DNA of 64,000 nucleotides from Beggiatoa leptomitoformis (GCF_001305575.3 NZ_CP012373.2:2924261-2988260); one strand, 5' to 3'. Counted from the stretch's first letter, positions 24,591 through 34,141 are shown. The notes: generated by a model from the sequence alone, not told the origin. Program-made: numbers and translations.

Positions 24591-25867
24591 TGACAACAAC
24601 CCCTATTGCGCACTGTTCCTTTTGTGGTACAGAAAAAACGCCTACTACCCCCCTGATTGCAGGTGCTGAAGGCTATATTTGTGAAGCCTGTGTTCGTTTG
24701 GCGAATCAAGTTGTCACTAGCTGGGGACATAAACGCTCTTTAGCGGATTTACATGGTCCTTTACCCACACCTGCCGCCATTAAAACCCGTTTAGATGAAT
24801 ATGTTATCGGGCAAGACTCCGCTAAAGAAATTCTCTCCGTTGCCGTTTACAATCATTACAAACGCTTAAAACATGAAAGTGAACAAGCCAATATTAGTGA
24901 TAAAAGCGACGCGATTGACATTGAAAAATCCAATGTTCTACTGTTAGGCCCTTCGGGTACTGGTAAAACGCTTATTGCCAGTACCTTAGCAAAAATCGTT
25001 GGCGTTCCTTTTGCGGTCGCAGATGCAACCACACTCACCCAAGCGGGCTATGTGGGAGATGATGTAGAAACGATTTTAACCCGTTTACTCGATGTCGCTG
25101 AAGGCAATGTGAAACGTGCTGAATGGGGGATTGTCTATTTAGATGAAGTAGATAAACTCGCACGAGCTTCTGAAAGTGCCACCATTGTGCGCGATGTGTC
25201 AGGCGAAGGCGTACAACAAGCCTTGTTAAAGCTGATAGAAGGTACACAAGTCAAAGTCCCACAAAAAGGACGGAGACGTGAAAATAATGAAGATATTACG
25301 ATGGATACTCGCAATATTCTATTCATCGCAGGCGGTGCATTCGCAGGCTTAGAAGAGCATGTTGCAAAACGGGTAAAACCCAACCGTAAAGATATTGGCT
25401 TTCATGTACAAGTTGAAACTGAGCAAAAATTATCTACCAATCGATTACTGGCAGAAATTCAGCCCGCTGATTTAAAACGGTTTGGTATGATTCCCGAATT
25501 TATCGGACGTTTGCCCATCATTGCCGTGTTAGAAGACTTAGACGAAGCCGCATTAATCCGCATCCTAACCGAGCCACGTAATGCACTGACAAAACAGTAC
25601 AAAAAACTGTTTACTTACGAAAACGTCACCCTAGAATTTACCCCAGCAGCACTAACCGCACTAGCCCAAAAAGCCTTAGCACGCGGCACAGGGGCGCGAG
25701 GGTTGCGTAGTATCATGGAACACGTTTTACGCCGTTGCATGTTCGAATTACCTTCCCGTAAAGAAGTTTTGCGTTGTGTTGTGGACGAAGATGCAGTTAA
25801 TGGAACAGGCGAGATTAATATTATCGAAGAAGAAGCCGAGAAAAAAGTAGCCAGTGCAGGGGCTTAA
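24587..25867 (+). CDS. clpX: ClpX-type AAA+ unfoldase, nif-linked copy, 426 aa
   Basis: The zinc-binding N-terminal domain (CSFCGTEK...CEAC, residues ~8-36) is followed by Walker [12 protein letters not shown], the pore loop AGYVGDDVE, Walker [12 protein letters not shown], sensor 2 GARGLRSIM, and an IGF tripeptide in KDIGFHVQV, the loop that docks on ClpP. So it should deliver substrates to ClpP. It closes the nif operon with nifM, as clpX2 does in Azotobacter, and may help turn over or remodel nitrogenase or NifB/NifEN proteins. It is more diverged than housekeeping ClpX. Confidence 0.9.
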   Translation: MMTTTPIAHCSFCGTEKTPTTPLIAGAEGYICEACVRLANQVVTSWGHKRSLADLHGPLPTPAAIKTRLDEYVIGQDSAKEILSVAVYNHYKRLKHESEQANISDKSDAIDIEKSNVLLLGPSGTGKTLIASTLAKIVGVPFAVADATTLTQAGYVGDDVETILTRLLDVAEGNVKRAEWGIVYLDEVDKLARASESATIVRDVSGEGVQQALLKLIEGTQVKVPQKGRRRENNEDITMDTRNILFIAGGAFAGLEEHVAKRVKPNRKDIGFHVQVETEQKLSTNRLLAEIQPADLKRFGMIPEFIGRLPIIAVLEDLDEAALIRILTEPRNALTKQYKKLFTYENVTLEFTPAALTALAQKALARGTGARGLRSIMEHVLRRCMFELPSRKEVLRCVVDEDAVNGTGEINIIEEEAEKKVASAGA

Positions 25868-25901
25868 ATTGGTTATTGTCATTGCCCCCCCTGTTTTGAC
25901 A

Positions 25902-25936
25902 CACGGATAATGCCACGTTCAACGGTGTTATCCGTG
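25902..25936. terminator. Hairpin between convergent clpX and tetR genes
   Basis: CACGGATAA and TTATCCGTG form a perfect 9-base stem, with a 17-base loop that can also pair in part. There is no T run, so it may be a REP-like hairpin acting on both strands. A very similar hairpin lies at 62612-62641. Confidence 0.5.
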
Positions 25937-25950
25937 ATAGGTTACATAAC

Positions 25951-26592
25951 TCAAGCTAATTGATACAGTTTGATAAACATATCCGTAGATTTTTCAATAA
26001 TCTCCTTATCCCGCTCAGGGGATGGCATAGGAACAATGCCAAGCATCACAGGCCAGAACAAGGCTTCTTTTACCATGCCCAAATAGTGCATAGAAGCCAG
26101 TTGAATATCATCAATATCTTTTCCCGTCGATTGCAAATAATCGGCTAATGTTCGCACTAATGAACGGATACCACTTTCAGAATAAAGCGCGGTTAATTCA
26201 GGAAAACGCCCCGATTCTCCCATAACTAAGCGTAATAATTTCGAAAACTGTTCTGAACGTAACATGATTAAAAACTTATTCGAAAAAACAATTAAATCTT
26301 GCCTAATATCAGAACCTTCATGATAGACCATAACAGGAATATCAAACAACGACCATGTTGTTCTAACAATTTCGGAAAACAGCACTTCTTTAGACGGAAA
26401 ATGGTTATACACCGTCCGTTTTGATACGCCCGCCTGCGCGGCAATTTCGTCCATACTCACATTGCCATAGCCTTTATTTAAAAACAACGCCGCTGCCGCG
26501 TCCACTATCGCTTGTTTCTTTTTCTGTGTTAGCGTTGCTTCCACATAACCCTCACAAATTTTGCCATTAAAATTATAGATGTAAGCAAACAT
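25951..26592 (-). CDS. TetR/AcrR family transcriptional regulator, ~213 aa
   Basis: The HTH is clear: AIVDAAAALFLNKGYGNVSMDEIAAQAGVSKRTVYNHFPSKEVLF. The C-terminal ligand domain is helical and has no recognised motif. The ATG at 26592 is used here, but a GTG at 26544 just behind GAGGG is as likely and would remove 16 residues. It is not next to an obvious target gene; a disrupted IS630 lies upstream. Confidence 0.87.
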   Translation of the reverse strand: MFAYIYNFNGKICEGYVEATLTQKKKQAIVDAAAALFLNKGYGNVSMDEIAAQAGVSKRTVYNHFPSKEVLFSEIVRTTWSLFDIPVMVYHEGSDIRQDLIVFSNKFLIMLRSEQFSKLLRLVMGESGRFPELTALYSESGIRSLVRTLADYLQSTGKDIDDIQLASMHYLGMVKEALFWPVMLGIVPMPSPERDKEIIEKSTDMFIKLYQLA

Positions 26593-26818
26593 ACTTTAGA
26601 CCACTGAGAATAGGGTCATAAATATCCCACAGACTCAGCACGTGCATTATTGAGAATTCTTGAGGCTTGACCCTAAAAGGGCTGCTCTCTTAAAACCCCT
26701 CTTTTTTTCAAAATTCCACATAAAGTACGTTGTTTTACACCAAATCACATTTTCCCATCTTTTACTCTCCCTGTTAAGCTCATCAGGGCTAGGACTACTT
26801 AACGCTTAAAAGACATAT

Positions 26819-27630
26819 ATAGTAACCGTATTTTAAAAAGAGGATAAGAAATGACCTATTCAATAGATTTCCGTAGAAAAGTATTAAAAGTGAAACAAGA
26901 AGAAAATCTGACCCTAGCAGCGGTAGCGAAACGCTTTCAAATAGCCATCGCAAGCGTCGTCAGGTGGAGCAAAGTATTGGAAGCCAAAGGGACACGTAAC
27001 AGACCAACTAAAATAGACATGGAAGCCCTAAAACAAGATGTTGCATTATATCCTGATGCTTACCATTATGAACGCGCAGCCCGTTTTGGGATTACGGAAG
27101 GCGGGATTCGCCATGCATTAAAACGTCTAGGGATTAGCCGTAAAAAAACCCCTCAAACATCCCAAAGCCAACCCCGAAGCAAGTCTTCCAAGACAAAATG
27201 AACCGTTATAAACAATTTGATAGGCAAATTGTTTTCATCGATGAAAGTGGTTTTGCTCATGATATGCCACGCCGTTTTGGTTATGCCCCTATCGGCAAAC
27301 GTTGCTTTGGCACGCAAGACTGGAATGCAAAGGGCCGTACTAATGTCATCGGGGCTTTGCTCAACTTTTGTTTATTAACCGTCTCTTTAGTTTCTCCAGA
27401 ATTCTGTCATTGTGATGGATAATGCAACTTTTCATAAACGAAGCGACATTCAACAGGCGATTAGCGCGACTGAGCATATTTTGGAGTATTTACCCCTTTA
27501 TTCGCCCGATTTGAATCCCATTGAACATAAATGGGTTCAGGTGAAAGCTTTTCGTAAACGACAACATTGTTCTATCGATGCGCTTTTTTCATACCATTAT
27601 ATTTAATCTTTTTATAGTACGGTTACTATA
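26819..27630 (+). mobile_element. IS630-family insertion sequence, decayed
   Basis: The termini ATAGTAACCGTA (26819-26830) and TACGGTTACTAT (27618-27629) are perfect inverted repeats, continued by an imperfect match over ~25 bases, in a TA-rich target as usual for IS630. The transposase inside is broken. Both ends have relatives in the mini-elements at 5475-5701 and 18048-18114, so this copy is a recent member of the source family. Confidence 0.88.
26851..27606 (+). pseudogene. IS630-family transposase, broken by frameshift and internal deletion
   Basis: The frame at 26851-27201 is the HTH domain (KRFQIAIASVVRWSKVLEAKG). The frame at 27198-27422 starts the DDE catalytic domain (IVFIDESGFAHDMPRRFGYAPIGKRC, with the first Asp). 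A third frame from 27412 holds VMDNATFHKR-type sequence and YSPDLNPIEHKW (second and third catalytic residues). Between LLTVSL and the NATFHKR part, sequence is missing relative to intact relatives (about 25 residues), and the frame is lost. The first junction overlaps (ATGA) and may be natural in this group. Confidence 0.85.
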
Positions 27631-27631
27631 T

Positions 27632-27958
27632 TGTAGCCATGTGCCTGAGATTCCTGTGACACAGGCTATTTTTCAGCAATAGTTTTTCTTTTAACAGCTT
27701 ATCTACCTGCGCCCAAGTCTCTTAGCTTATATATTTCTTGGTGGGCTGTTCTACAAATCGTCATCTGTGTTCGCGACATTTATAGTTTTGTGTCCCTGTG
27801 CAGGTTTTTCCGTATTTCGTGATGTGTGTAATTTTGCAGTTATGACAATTTAGCATCTTATTAGTCCTTCTATTTCTTCAGTTTTCTTGTTTTAATATCA
27901 CTACCATTATTTTCAGCGGGAATATACCTTACACTCACCGCTAAAAACCGCTCCCATT
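27632..27958. other. Intergenic stretch without a recognisable feature
   Basis: No credible frame or repeat is visible between the IS630 end and the GGDEF-EAL gene. Confidence 0.5.
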
Positions 27959-30079
27959 TCAACGGACATCCTCCATTAAACTTTTTAAATTTAATGGTTT
28001 TTCTAAAAATTGACGAAACTCTGTTGCAGGCATAGGTTTGCCACATAAATAACCTTGCGCATAATCACATTCATAACGGCTTAGTAAGGATAATTGTTCT
28101 CGAGTTTCTACACCTTCTGCAACAACGGTTAAGCGGAGTTTTTGCGCCATTGCAATAATTGCCGTTACTAAGGTACTGTCATCACTATCATGATTTAAAT
28201 CACGGATAAACGATTGGTCAATTTTTAATGTATCAATTGGAAATCGTTTTAAATAGCTCAGGGAAGAGTAACCCGTTCCAAAATCGTCCACTGATAGTTG
28301 CATTCCTAAGCGTTTTAAGGCTTTTAAGGTTTCTAAGGTATCTTCCGCATTGGGCATGATTAAACTTTCCGTTAATTCTAGCTCTAGGCGGTGCGGGTCC
28401 ATGTTTAAATCACTCACTATTTGTTCAATCGTAATTAATAAGTCTTCTTGAATAAATTGTCGGGCGGATAAATTCACTGAAACATGTAATGGTGGTTCGC
28501 CTGCGCGTTGCCAGCGTTGATTTTCTTGGCAGGCTGTGCGTAATACCCATTCCCCGATTGGAATGATTAAACCGGTGTCTTCTGCAAGTGGGATAAATTG
28601 GGCAGGTGGTACAAGACTAAATTCAGGACTGCGCCAACGGACAAGGGCTTCTGCACCGACAACAATGCCTTTACGAATGTCAAAACGGGGTTGATACCAT
28701 ACTTCAAATTCTTCAAATTCTAAGGCTTGACGGAGTTTATTTTCCATATTCAGGCGTGCAGCAGAGGCGGCATTAGCACTGTGAACATAAAAGCGGTAGT
28801 TATTGCGCCCTTGGCGTTTTGCCATGTACATGCCTGCATCAGCGTTTTTCATCAGGGTGCCTACGTCGCGCCCGTCTTTAGGAAAAATGCTAATGCCGAT
28901 GCTGGGGGTGATGTATAGCTCTTGGTCATGGAAGCATAGGGGATTAGTTAATGATTTTATAATGTATTCTGCAACAATAGCCGCATTGCTGGGTTCTTTT
29001 ATATCACGAAGTAGTAGGGTGAACTCATCACCGCCAAGACGTGCAACTGTGTCTTCGGGCAGACGAGTGCAGGCAAGCAGGCGTTTAGAAACTTCTTGTA
29101 GTAATCGGTCTCCTGCGGCATGTCCTAATGTATCATTGATGAATTTAAAACGGTCTAAGTCAATGAATAACATGGCAAGAATTTCGTTATTTTGTTCGGC
29201 ATGATTAATTGCTTGTTCGGCTCGTTTGATAAATAGCGCGCGATTAGGCAGATTAGTCAGTGCATCATGGTAGGCTTGATAAGTCAGTTTGAGATTGAGT
29301 TTTTTTAATTCGGCTGTGCGGTTGGTAACGGTTCTTTCTAAATGTTCGTTGTGTTGTGCCAGTTTTTTGTCACGTTCTTGAATCGCGCTTAACATGTCAT
29401 TAAACCCATTAAAAAGAAAGGTAATTTCGTCTTTACTGGGTGAGGGGTCTATTCGTAAGGCGTAGTTTTTTTCTATGGAAACACGTTGTGCCATTTTTGC
29501 TAGTTTGAGAATTGGCGCGGTGATAATATGTTGTAAACGCGAAGAAAGTAAAAAAGCCATAAAGGCAGAGATGATGATGATGATGAGTGCTATGCTGGTA
29601 TAAATTTTTATGCGGTCATAAAACGGTTGTCGGTCAGCAAGTAGAACTAAATCGCCTAGGTAGTCTTGATTTGGGGAGTAAAGCGGTTTGGAGAATTGTA
29701 AATATTTAACAGAGCTAACTAGGTTATGTTCTTGGTGGGGGGCTATGAGTTGTAAGGTGGTTGCAGAGGGTCGTTGATAGCTCGCAAAAACAGTGGTTTC
29801 TGGGTATTTATAAACTTGAGCAAGAACAATACTATTATGTTCTGATAGGGCATTGAGTAAGTTGGTTGTTTGTTCTACATCATCAAAATGAACGCGAAAG
29901 GAAATACTCACTGCGGTCATGTTGGTTTGAACTTCTATATCGTTTTCCATTGCCCGTTGGATAGAGATTAAGTCGTTAATCATAAAAGCGGTACTAGAAA
30001 ACAATAAAACAATACTACTACTGAGTAACATAATCAGTGTGAGTTTATAGCGGATAGATAATTCTTTGAATTTAAGCAT
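27959..30079 (-). CDS. Membrane GGDEF-EAL cyclic-di-GMP enzyme with periplasmic sensor domain, 706 aa
   Basis: A transmembrane helix (~11-35), a periplasmic domain of ~135 residues (CHASE8-like), a second helix (~172-192), HAMP, a short coiled coil, GGDEF (~265-430) and EAL (~440-695) follow in order. Both catalytic signatures are intact: RLGGDEFTLL and EALVRW, together with ELTES and DDFGTGYSSL. It could both make and degrade cyclic di-GMP. The ATG at 30079 is chosen over one at 30133 since it starts directly before the membrane helix. The YfiR-like gene just upstream suggests control from the periplasm. Confidence 0.9.
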   Translation of the reverse strand: MLKFKELSIRYKLTLIMLLSSSIVLLFSSTAFMINDLISIQRAMENDIEVQTNMTAVSISFRVHFDDVEQTTNLLNALSEHNSIVLAQVYKYPETTVFASYQRPSATTLQLIAPHQEHNLVSSVKYLQFSKPLYSPNQDYLGDLVLLADRQPFYDRIKIYTSIALIIIIISAFMAFLLSSRLQHIITAPILKLAKMAQRVSIEKNYALRIDPSPSKDEITFLFNGFNDMLSAIQERDKKLAQHNEHLERTVTNRTAELKKLNLKLTYQAYHDALTNLPNRALFIKRAEQAINHAEQNNEILAMLFIDLDRFKFINDTLGHAAGDRLLQEVSKRLLACTRLPEDTVARLGGDEFTLLLRDIKEPSNAAIVAEYIIKSLTNPLCFHDQELYITPSIGISIFPKDGRDVGTLMKNADAGMYMAKRQGRNNYRFYVHSANAASAARLNMENKLRQALEFEEFEVWYQPRFDIRKGIVVGAEALVRWRSPEFSLVPPAQFIPLAEDTGLIIPIGEWVLRTACQENQRWQRAGEPPLHVSVNLSARQFIQEDLLITIEQIVSDLNMDPHRLELELTESLIMPNAEDTLETLKALKRLGMQLSVDDFGTGYSSLSYLKRFPIDTLKIDQSFIRDLNHDSDDSTLVTAIIAMAQKLRLTVVAEGVETREQLSLLSRYECDYAQGYLCGKPMPATEFRQFLEKPLNLKSLMEDVR

Positions 30080-30191
30080 GTTGTCAATTCCTATGATAAA
30101 CCCAATCTCGTGTGTCCTCTTATCAGCAGGCACTTAATGTTAACGCAATAAATATAAAGGGAACGTGTATTAGGCGAGAAAGGGTTATGGT

Positions 30192-30710
30192 TTATCTAAT
30201 AACCTTTTTTTTAGCAGTTTCCAGCAAATCGGCACTGATTTTTAAGCCTGCGGCTTTTGCTGCTTTCTCGTTAATAGAATGGATATCGCCATTGTTTGTT
30301 AATTGGATGATTCCACCCTCGTCAGCAAACCCTTCTGCATCACTGACGGTTAATACATTTTTAGCCTTTGTGATAATCCCTTTTGCATTGCTGGTGCTAT
30401 AGATTAAATCACAGCCGCTAGTTCCTCCCTCATATCGTAACTTGATGGGACGCGCTTTAAGTTTTTTGCCTGCTAATATTTTGTCGAGTGTTTCGCCGAA
30501 TGGATTGCGTCCTACTACGCAAAACAAGAGTTCTCCTTCACCTGCCCATGTGACGTATTCTACCGCTCTCGACAAATTTTTTGCCTGAGAGGCGTAGTCG
30601 TCCGCATAACAATGAACGGAAAACGCTAGTATTAGTAATGATGCTAGCAGTAAGGATTGCACCTTACGAATTATCACAGCAGAAACACGTATCATGAAAT
30701 TAATGGTCAC
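30192..30710 (-). CDS. YfiR family (DUF4154) periplasmic protein, 172 aa
   Basis: A signal peptide or membrane anchor (~residues 12-36, ending CYADD) precedes a DUF4154 domain with the AVEYVTWAGEGELLFCVVGRNPFGETL start, CDLIYSTSNAKGI and VLTVSDAEGFADEGGIIQL segments. YfiR in Pseudomonas binds the periplasmic domain of a diguanylate cyclase (YfiN) and holds it off. Here the neighbour 112 bases downstream is a CHASE8-type GGDEF-EAL protein, which supports the same pairing. No YfiB lipoprotein gene is present. Confidence 0.83.
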   Translation of the reverse strand: MTINFMIRVSAVIIRKVQSLLLASLLILAFSVHCYADDYASQAKNLSRAVEYVTWAGEGELLFCVVGRNPFGETLDKILAGKKLKARPIKLRYEGGTSGCDLIYSTSNAKGIITKAKNVLTVSDAEGFADEGGIIQLTNNGDIHSINEKAAKAAGLKISADLLETAKKKVIR

Positions 30711-31117
30711 TTAATTGGGTCTATGAATCCGTGATCAGGTTGTCAGAGTCTGATGACAACATCCTACCAACTGCGTTAACAGTCGTTATAAAGGTATAAG
30801 ATATTTGTAATACATATAGATATGAATAGTGTAAAAATGTTGTGTGGTTTTATGTCAATTCGTTTAAATACAGATTGTAAGCATGGTAATTGACAGCATA
30901 CTAACATGCTTTTCCATCTTTCTCTTGGGATGATGATTGTTATTGTATTTGTAAGGAAGAAAGAAGTGTTAAAAAACTTTGCGTTTATTTTTGGGCGTGG
31001 GTTAATTAGGTCTGAATGAGGGGTGGGTTAAATGCGATTGGTAAAAATTAAGTGGATAAGTGGAGCAGTGATAGCGCAGATACCACCGCGTTAAGCGGTG
31101 GTGCTGTCTGTCTTTTG
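30711..31117. other. Intergenic region with hairpin
   Basis: No gene. A perfect hairpin ACCACCGC/GCGGTGGT lies at 31082-31102, just after the stop of the GTPase gene on the minus strand; it lacks a T run but could end that transcript. Confidence 0.45.
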
Positions 31118-32287
31118 TCACGCTGTCTTTTTTTCTAGCATTGATTTTAAAATAACTTTACCACGTTCAAATTCTTGTGTGAATAATTCAGCAAAAATCG
31201 ATACATCTGGAATATGTCCTTCTTTTAAACGACTAAAATATAAAGCTAATGTTTGTCCTAGCGCGTAAGTTGTCGCACTGGTATAAACTGCCCCTACAGC
31301 CGAACCGTAAACAGGTATTATTTTAAGTAGCTCGCGTCCTCCCATGCGGAGTAAATAACTAAGCCCTAAGGTGCTGGATAATTCCGCAAGCAAGGCTGCA
31401 TTCATGGGTTGGTTGTAAAGTGAGGCAATGGCTTGCGCCATTTTTACTTGAATTGCTAAGACTAACGGTGTACCTAATAGTGGAACGGGAATCGCGCCTG
31501 CACTGCCTGCTAGTAAGGAATAAGCAATAATATGTTGGTGTGCTGCTTGTGCGTGAATGTTGGTAATATCGCTGTCGTAGTGGGTGATTAGTTCCCGTAG
31601 GCTAATACATAGCGCCTTTTCTAATGCTTGCCATAATGCGTCCAATCCATAATGAATATCCTCATATCCTTCATCAGCTTGTGTAAAATCTAGGGGAACA
31701 AACTGTGCGGGTAATCCTGCAAATAAATTGCGTTGATAGCGTAATGCGCGACTTAATTCGTGCGGAATGTGAGCAGGAAAAGGTACTTCGTGATAGGGAT
31801 AAGGTTGAATATGAGAAAATTGCGCGTTTGGATAGCCTTCATGTAAATGCGTTTGTACAACAATAATATGCCAATCGGGTTGTTGCGCTAAAATCGTTTG
31901 TACTGCTTGGAGAATAGCTGTTTGCGCTTGATCCATCGCTTTCATCACCACTATCAGCACATGCGCTTGTTGCTGAAACTGGTTCATGTCTTCCGTTGGG
32001 TCATAATTGGTCTCACCTAACCCACGGGTATCTAAAAAACGAATTAAGGGCATTTCATTATTTGGAAAATCATAGAAATGCGCTGTTTTTGTGCAGGCTT
32101 GAAACCCGTTACCAATTTCTGTATCGGTTCTTTCGGTTAATGCTTGCACAATCGATGTTTTACCTGATTGCGTTTTACCCAACAGCCAAAAAACAGGGGT
32201 AGGTAGGGTTTTCTTGAGCTTTTCTATTTCTTCTTTTATGGTTTGTTCATCTATTTTCGGCGACAGAATCGTATTCCAGATACTCAT
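31118..32287 (-). CDS. GTPase with C-terminal DUF697-like membrane-associated domain, 389 aa
   Basis: The G domain has P-loop LLGKTQSGKTSIV (Walker A), G2-like TKTAH, and G3 DTRGLGE. The base-specificity motif (N/TKxD) is degenerate, reading VQTHLHE. The C-terminal ~150 residues contain hydrophobic helices with GSAGAIPVPLLGTPLVLAIQVKMA, typical of DUF697/YcjF-type proteins. Last gene of the PspA operon. Its role in membrane-stress responses is inferred from this context. Confidence 0.8.
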   Translation of the reverse strand: MSIWNTILSPKIDEQTIKEEIEKLKKTLPTPVFWLLGKTQSGKTSIVQALTERTDTEIGNGFQACTKTAHFYDFPNNEMPLIRFLDTRGLGETNYDPTEDMNQFQQQAHVLIVVMKAMDQAQTAILQAVQTILAQQPDWHIIVVQTHLHEGYPNAQFSHIQPYPYHEVPFPAHIPHELSRALRYQRNLFAGLPAQFVPLDFTQADEGYEDIHYGLDALWQALEKALCISLRELITHYDSDITNIHAQAAHQHIIAYSLLAGSAGAIPVPLLGTPLVLAIQVKMAQAIASLYNQPMNAALLAELSSTLGLSYLLRMGGRELLKIIPVYGSAVGAVYTSATTYALGQTLALYFSRLKEGHIPDVSIFAELFTQEFERGKVILKSMLEKKTA

Positions 32288-32291
32288 AAAC

Positions 32292-32465
32292 TTAGCCTTT
32301 TTTTAGTAGTTTAAAAAACCCCAATTTGTACAGCAACCAAATAACCGCTAATAACAGTACACCATAAATAATCACTTGCATAAAAAACCAAATGATACTG
32401 GTGGATATTAGGTAAATAAGGTACAACCCAAAAACCCCTAGAATCGAATAGATAACATATTGCAT
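32292..32465 (-). CDS. Small membrane protein in the PspA operon, 57 aa
   Basis: An ATG at 32465 begins a frame of 57 residues: one long hydrophobic stretch (IYSILGVFGLYLIYLISTSI), then IIYGVLLLAVIWLLYKLGFF, then a basic tail KLLKKG. Two transmembrane helices with a positive C-terminus suggest an inner-membrane protein of PspB/PspD style size. It lies 6 bases after the 114-aa gene's stop and 4 before the GTPase start, so the coupling is tight and the gene is very likely real. Confidence 0.75.
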   Translation of the reverse strand: MQYVIYSILGVFGLYLIYLISTSIIWFFMQVIIYGVLLLAVIWLLYKLGFFKLLKKG

Positions 32466-32471
32466 AATAAC

Positions 32472-32804
32472 TTACTCTGTTTCTTTTTTCGCGATAAGCA
32501 AAGAATATTCAACAAGTTCACTCGCTATAGCATCTCGAATGCCTACTTTATTGTCCGCAGATAGGCCATAACGCTGTGCAAGTTTGTCGTAATCTACTTC
32601 TGATAGGGAAACGGTTAAGCGTGGACGTTTTGGTTTTTTAGACTCTAAGCCGATAACCATGCGGATTTGGTCCGACGGGCTGACACCTTGTTTACTGGCT
32701 TCTTGTCGAATAACATCGGAAACAGTCTTGCTAAATTCAAATGCTAACTGCACAGCCCGCACACTTTGTTCAGATTTTGTCCACTTATTAGGTAAATCAG
32801 CCAT
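32472..32804 (-). CDS. Conserved hypothetical protein in the PspA operon, 110 aa
   Basis: Charged, helical, with two segments rich in Arg and Lys (KKPKRPRLTVSLSEVDYDKLAQRYGL looks like a ribbon-helix or short DNA-binding fold). No membrane segment. The ATG at 32804 has AGGA just upstream; a GTG at 32816 is possible. Function unknown. It is placed between pspA and the small membrane protein. Confidence 0.7.
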   Translation of the reverse strand: MADLPNKWTKSEQSVRAVQLAFEFSKTVSDVIRQEASKQGVSPSDQIRMVIGLESKKPKRPRLTVSLSEVDYDKLAQRYGLSADNKVGIRDAIASELVEYSLLIAKKETE

Positions 32805-32939
32805 AATTCCTATCACAATCCCACGAAACGTAAATAAAGTGTTAGATTATAAAAAACAAAGGACAAACACAACATTCCTGCCATGTTTGCCCCTTATGTT
32901 TGTTACTAATGGTTGTTACAACAAGGATAAAACCATTGG

Positions 32940-33704
32940 TTATGAATTGATTTTAATCTCAACACTACCCGCAGAAATATGCGTAGGCGGCGTGCTTGGG
33001 CTGCTGCTAACGCCTGCCCGTTTCGCTTTCAAGCGTTCTAATACGGCATTACTGTTTGTACCTTTTTCAGGAATAATGCCAGCTTGTGCCAGTTTACTTT
33101 GCAAATTATCGCCTGATTCGTCTTGTTGCAGTTGAATGGCTGCATTCATTTGGTCAGTGCGTTGTTGCTGTTTCTGCTTGATGCGTTCTAGTGATTCTGT
33201 TGCAGAACTCATGGAAGAATTTATCCCAGAAAACTTAGTTGAAGCAGCCGCGCTGGCTTTTTGCACGCTTTCTGTGGTTTTAATCACGCTGATTTCACGT
33301 TCCATTGAGGTGATATTGCGCTCGGTATTCCGAATGATAGTTTTCAGGTTATTAATATTGTTATTATAACCATCTAACACGGCTTGTTGTGCAGTCAATT
33401 CATTCTCGGCTCTTGCCACTTCATCGGCTAATTCACCCGCAAGTTTTTCGTCGCCTTTATCCATTGCTTGCATGGCGTAGCCTTCATATTCCTTGACGCG
33501 ATCGGAATATTTTTTGACGGAGCGTTCTACACTCATTTGTTCAGCGATGACTTTCGCCAGATTTTCTTTGGCTTCGTCTAAATTAACCTTTGCATCACGC
33601 ATTTCTTGATCCAGAATTCGTAGTGCCTGCGTGTCGACAATGGCTTCGCCTGTTTCGGTTGCTGCGCCACGGAAGGCGGTAAATAATTTGCCAAATACAC
33701 CCAT
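32940..33704 (-). CDS. pspA: PspA/IM30 (YjfJ-type) membrane-stress protein, 254 aa
   Basis: A long helical coiled-coil protein beginning MGVFGKLFTAFRGAATETGEAIVDTQALRILDQEMRDA, the amphipathic helix and first helix of the PspA/IM30 family, followed by continuous heptads through residue ~200 and a short tail. PspA coats damaged membranes. With the DUF2170 gene upstream it matches the yjfI-yjfJ arrangement, so it is a paralogue rather than the classical phage-shock PspA. Confidence 0.88.
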   Translation of the reverse strand: MGVFGKLFTAFRGAATETGEAIVDTQALRILDQEMRDAKVNLDEAKENLAKVIAEQMSVERSVKKYSDRVKEYEGYAMQAMDKGDEKLAGELADEVARAENELTAQQAVLDGYNNNINNLKTIIRNTERNITSMEREISVIKTTESVQKASAAASTKFSGINSSMSSATESLERIKQKQQQRTDQMNAAIQLQQDESGDNLQSKLAQAGIIPEKGTNSNAVLERLKAKRAGVSSSPSTPPTHISAGSVEIKINS

Positions 33705-33715
33705 GATACTTCTCC

Positions 33716-34141
33716 TTACTTTTTAATCAAATAGGCACTGAGTTCTTCAATCGCGGTGAGCGTGTTATCACTCAATGTGTCAATTTCCTCAATGAGTTGG
33801 TCTGATGAAGAGTTGACAGATAACGCCCCAAAAATAACATATTGTTGCCCTATCTTTGAAAAAGATGAAAGTGGTATTGGAATATTGAGCGTGAGCAGTG
33901 CATCCAATAAGTCCATTTTTTTGGTTGGCTCAACTTCTGCCTCTGTCCATAAATGGGTAATACACAGAATTTGGCTTTCATCTACCGTAATATAAACAGG
34001 GAGTTCTTCTCTGTGTTCTAACGATACAATCAATACATCCACTTCACCGGGCATTAATTCCGTACTGAAAACTAAACCGCTAAATCCCGTCGCGCCATTA
34101 AGAGCGACTGCCAGTTGATTCAGTTTTTCTTGGGGGGTCAT
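33716..34141 (-). CDS. DUF2170 (YjfI) family protein, 141 aa
   Basis: Small alpha/beta protein with ALNGATGFSGLVFSTELMPGEVDVLIV, LTLNIPIPLSSFSKIGQQYVIFGALSV and a helical acidic C-terminus, matching DUF2170. It is the first gene of the operon, 11 bases before pspA, and GGAGG precedes the ATG. Function unknown; always reported next to pspA-like genes in proteobacteria, as far as I know. Confidence 0.82.
   Translation of the reverse strand: MTPQEKLNQLAVALNGATGFSGLVFSTELMPGEVDVLIVSLEHREELPVYITVDESQILCITHLWTEAEVEPTKKMDLLDALLTLNIPIPLSSFSKIGQQYVIFGALSVNSSSDQLIEEIDTLSDNTLTAIEELSAYLIKK

Noticed and set aside
25951-26592. TetR protein as regulator of the nif operon
   Set aside because: It is convergent with clpX and has no shared promoter with nif genes. 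The nif promoter is of the sigma-54/NifA type.
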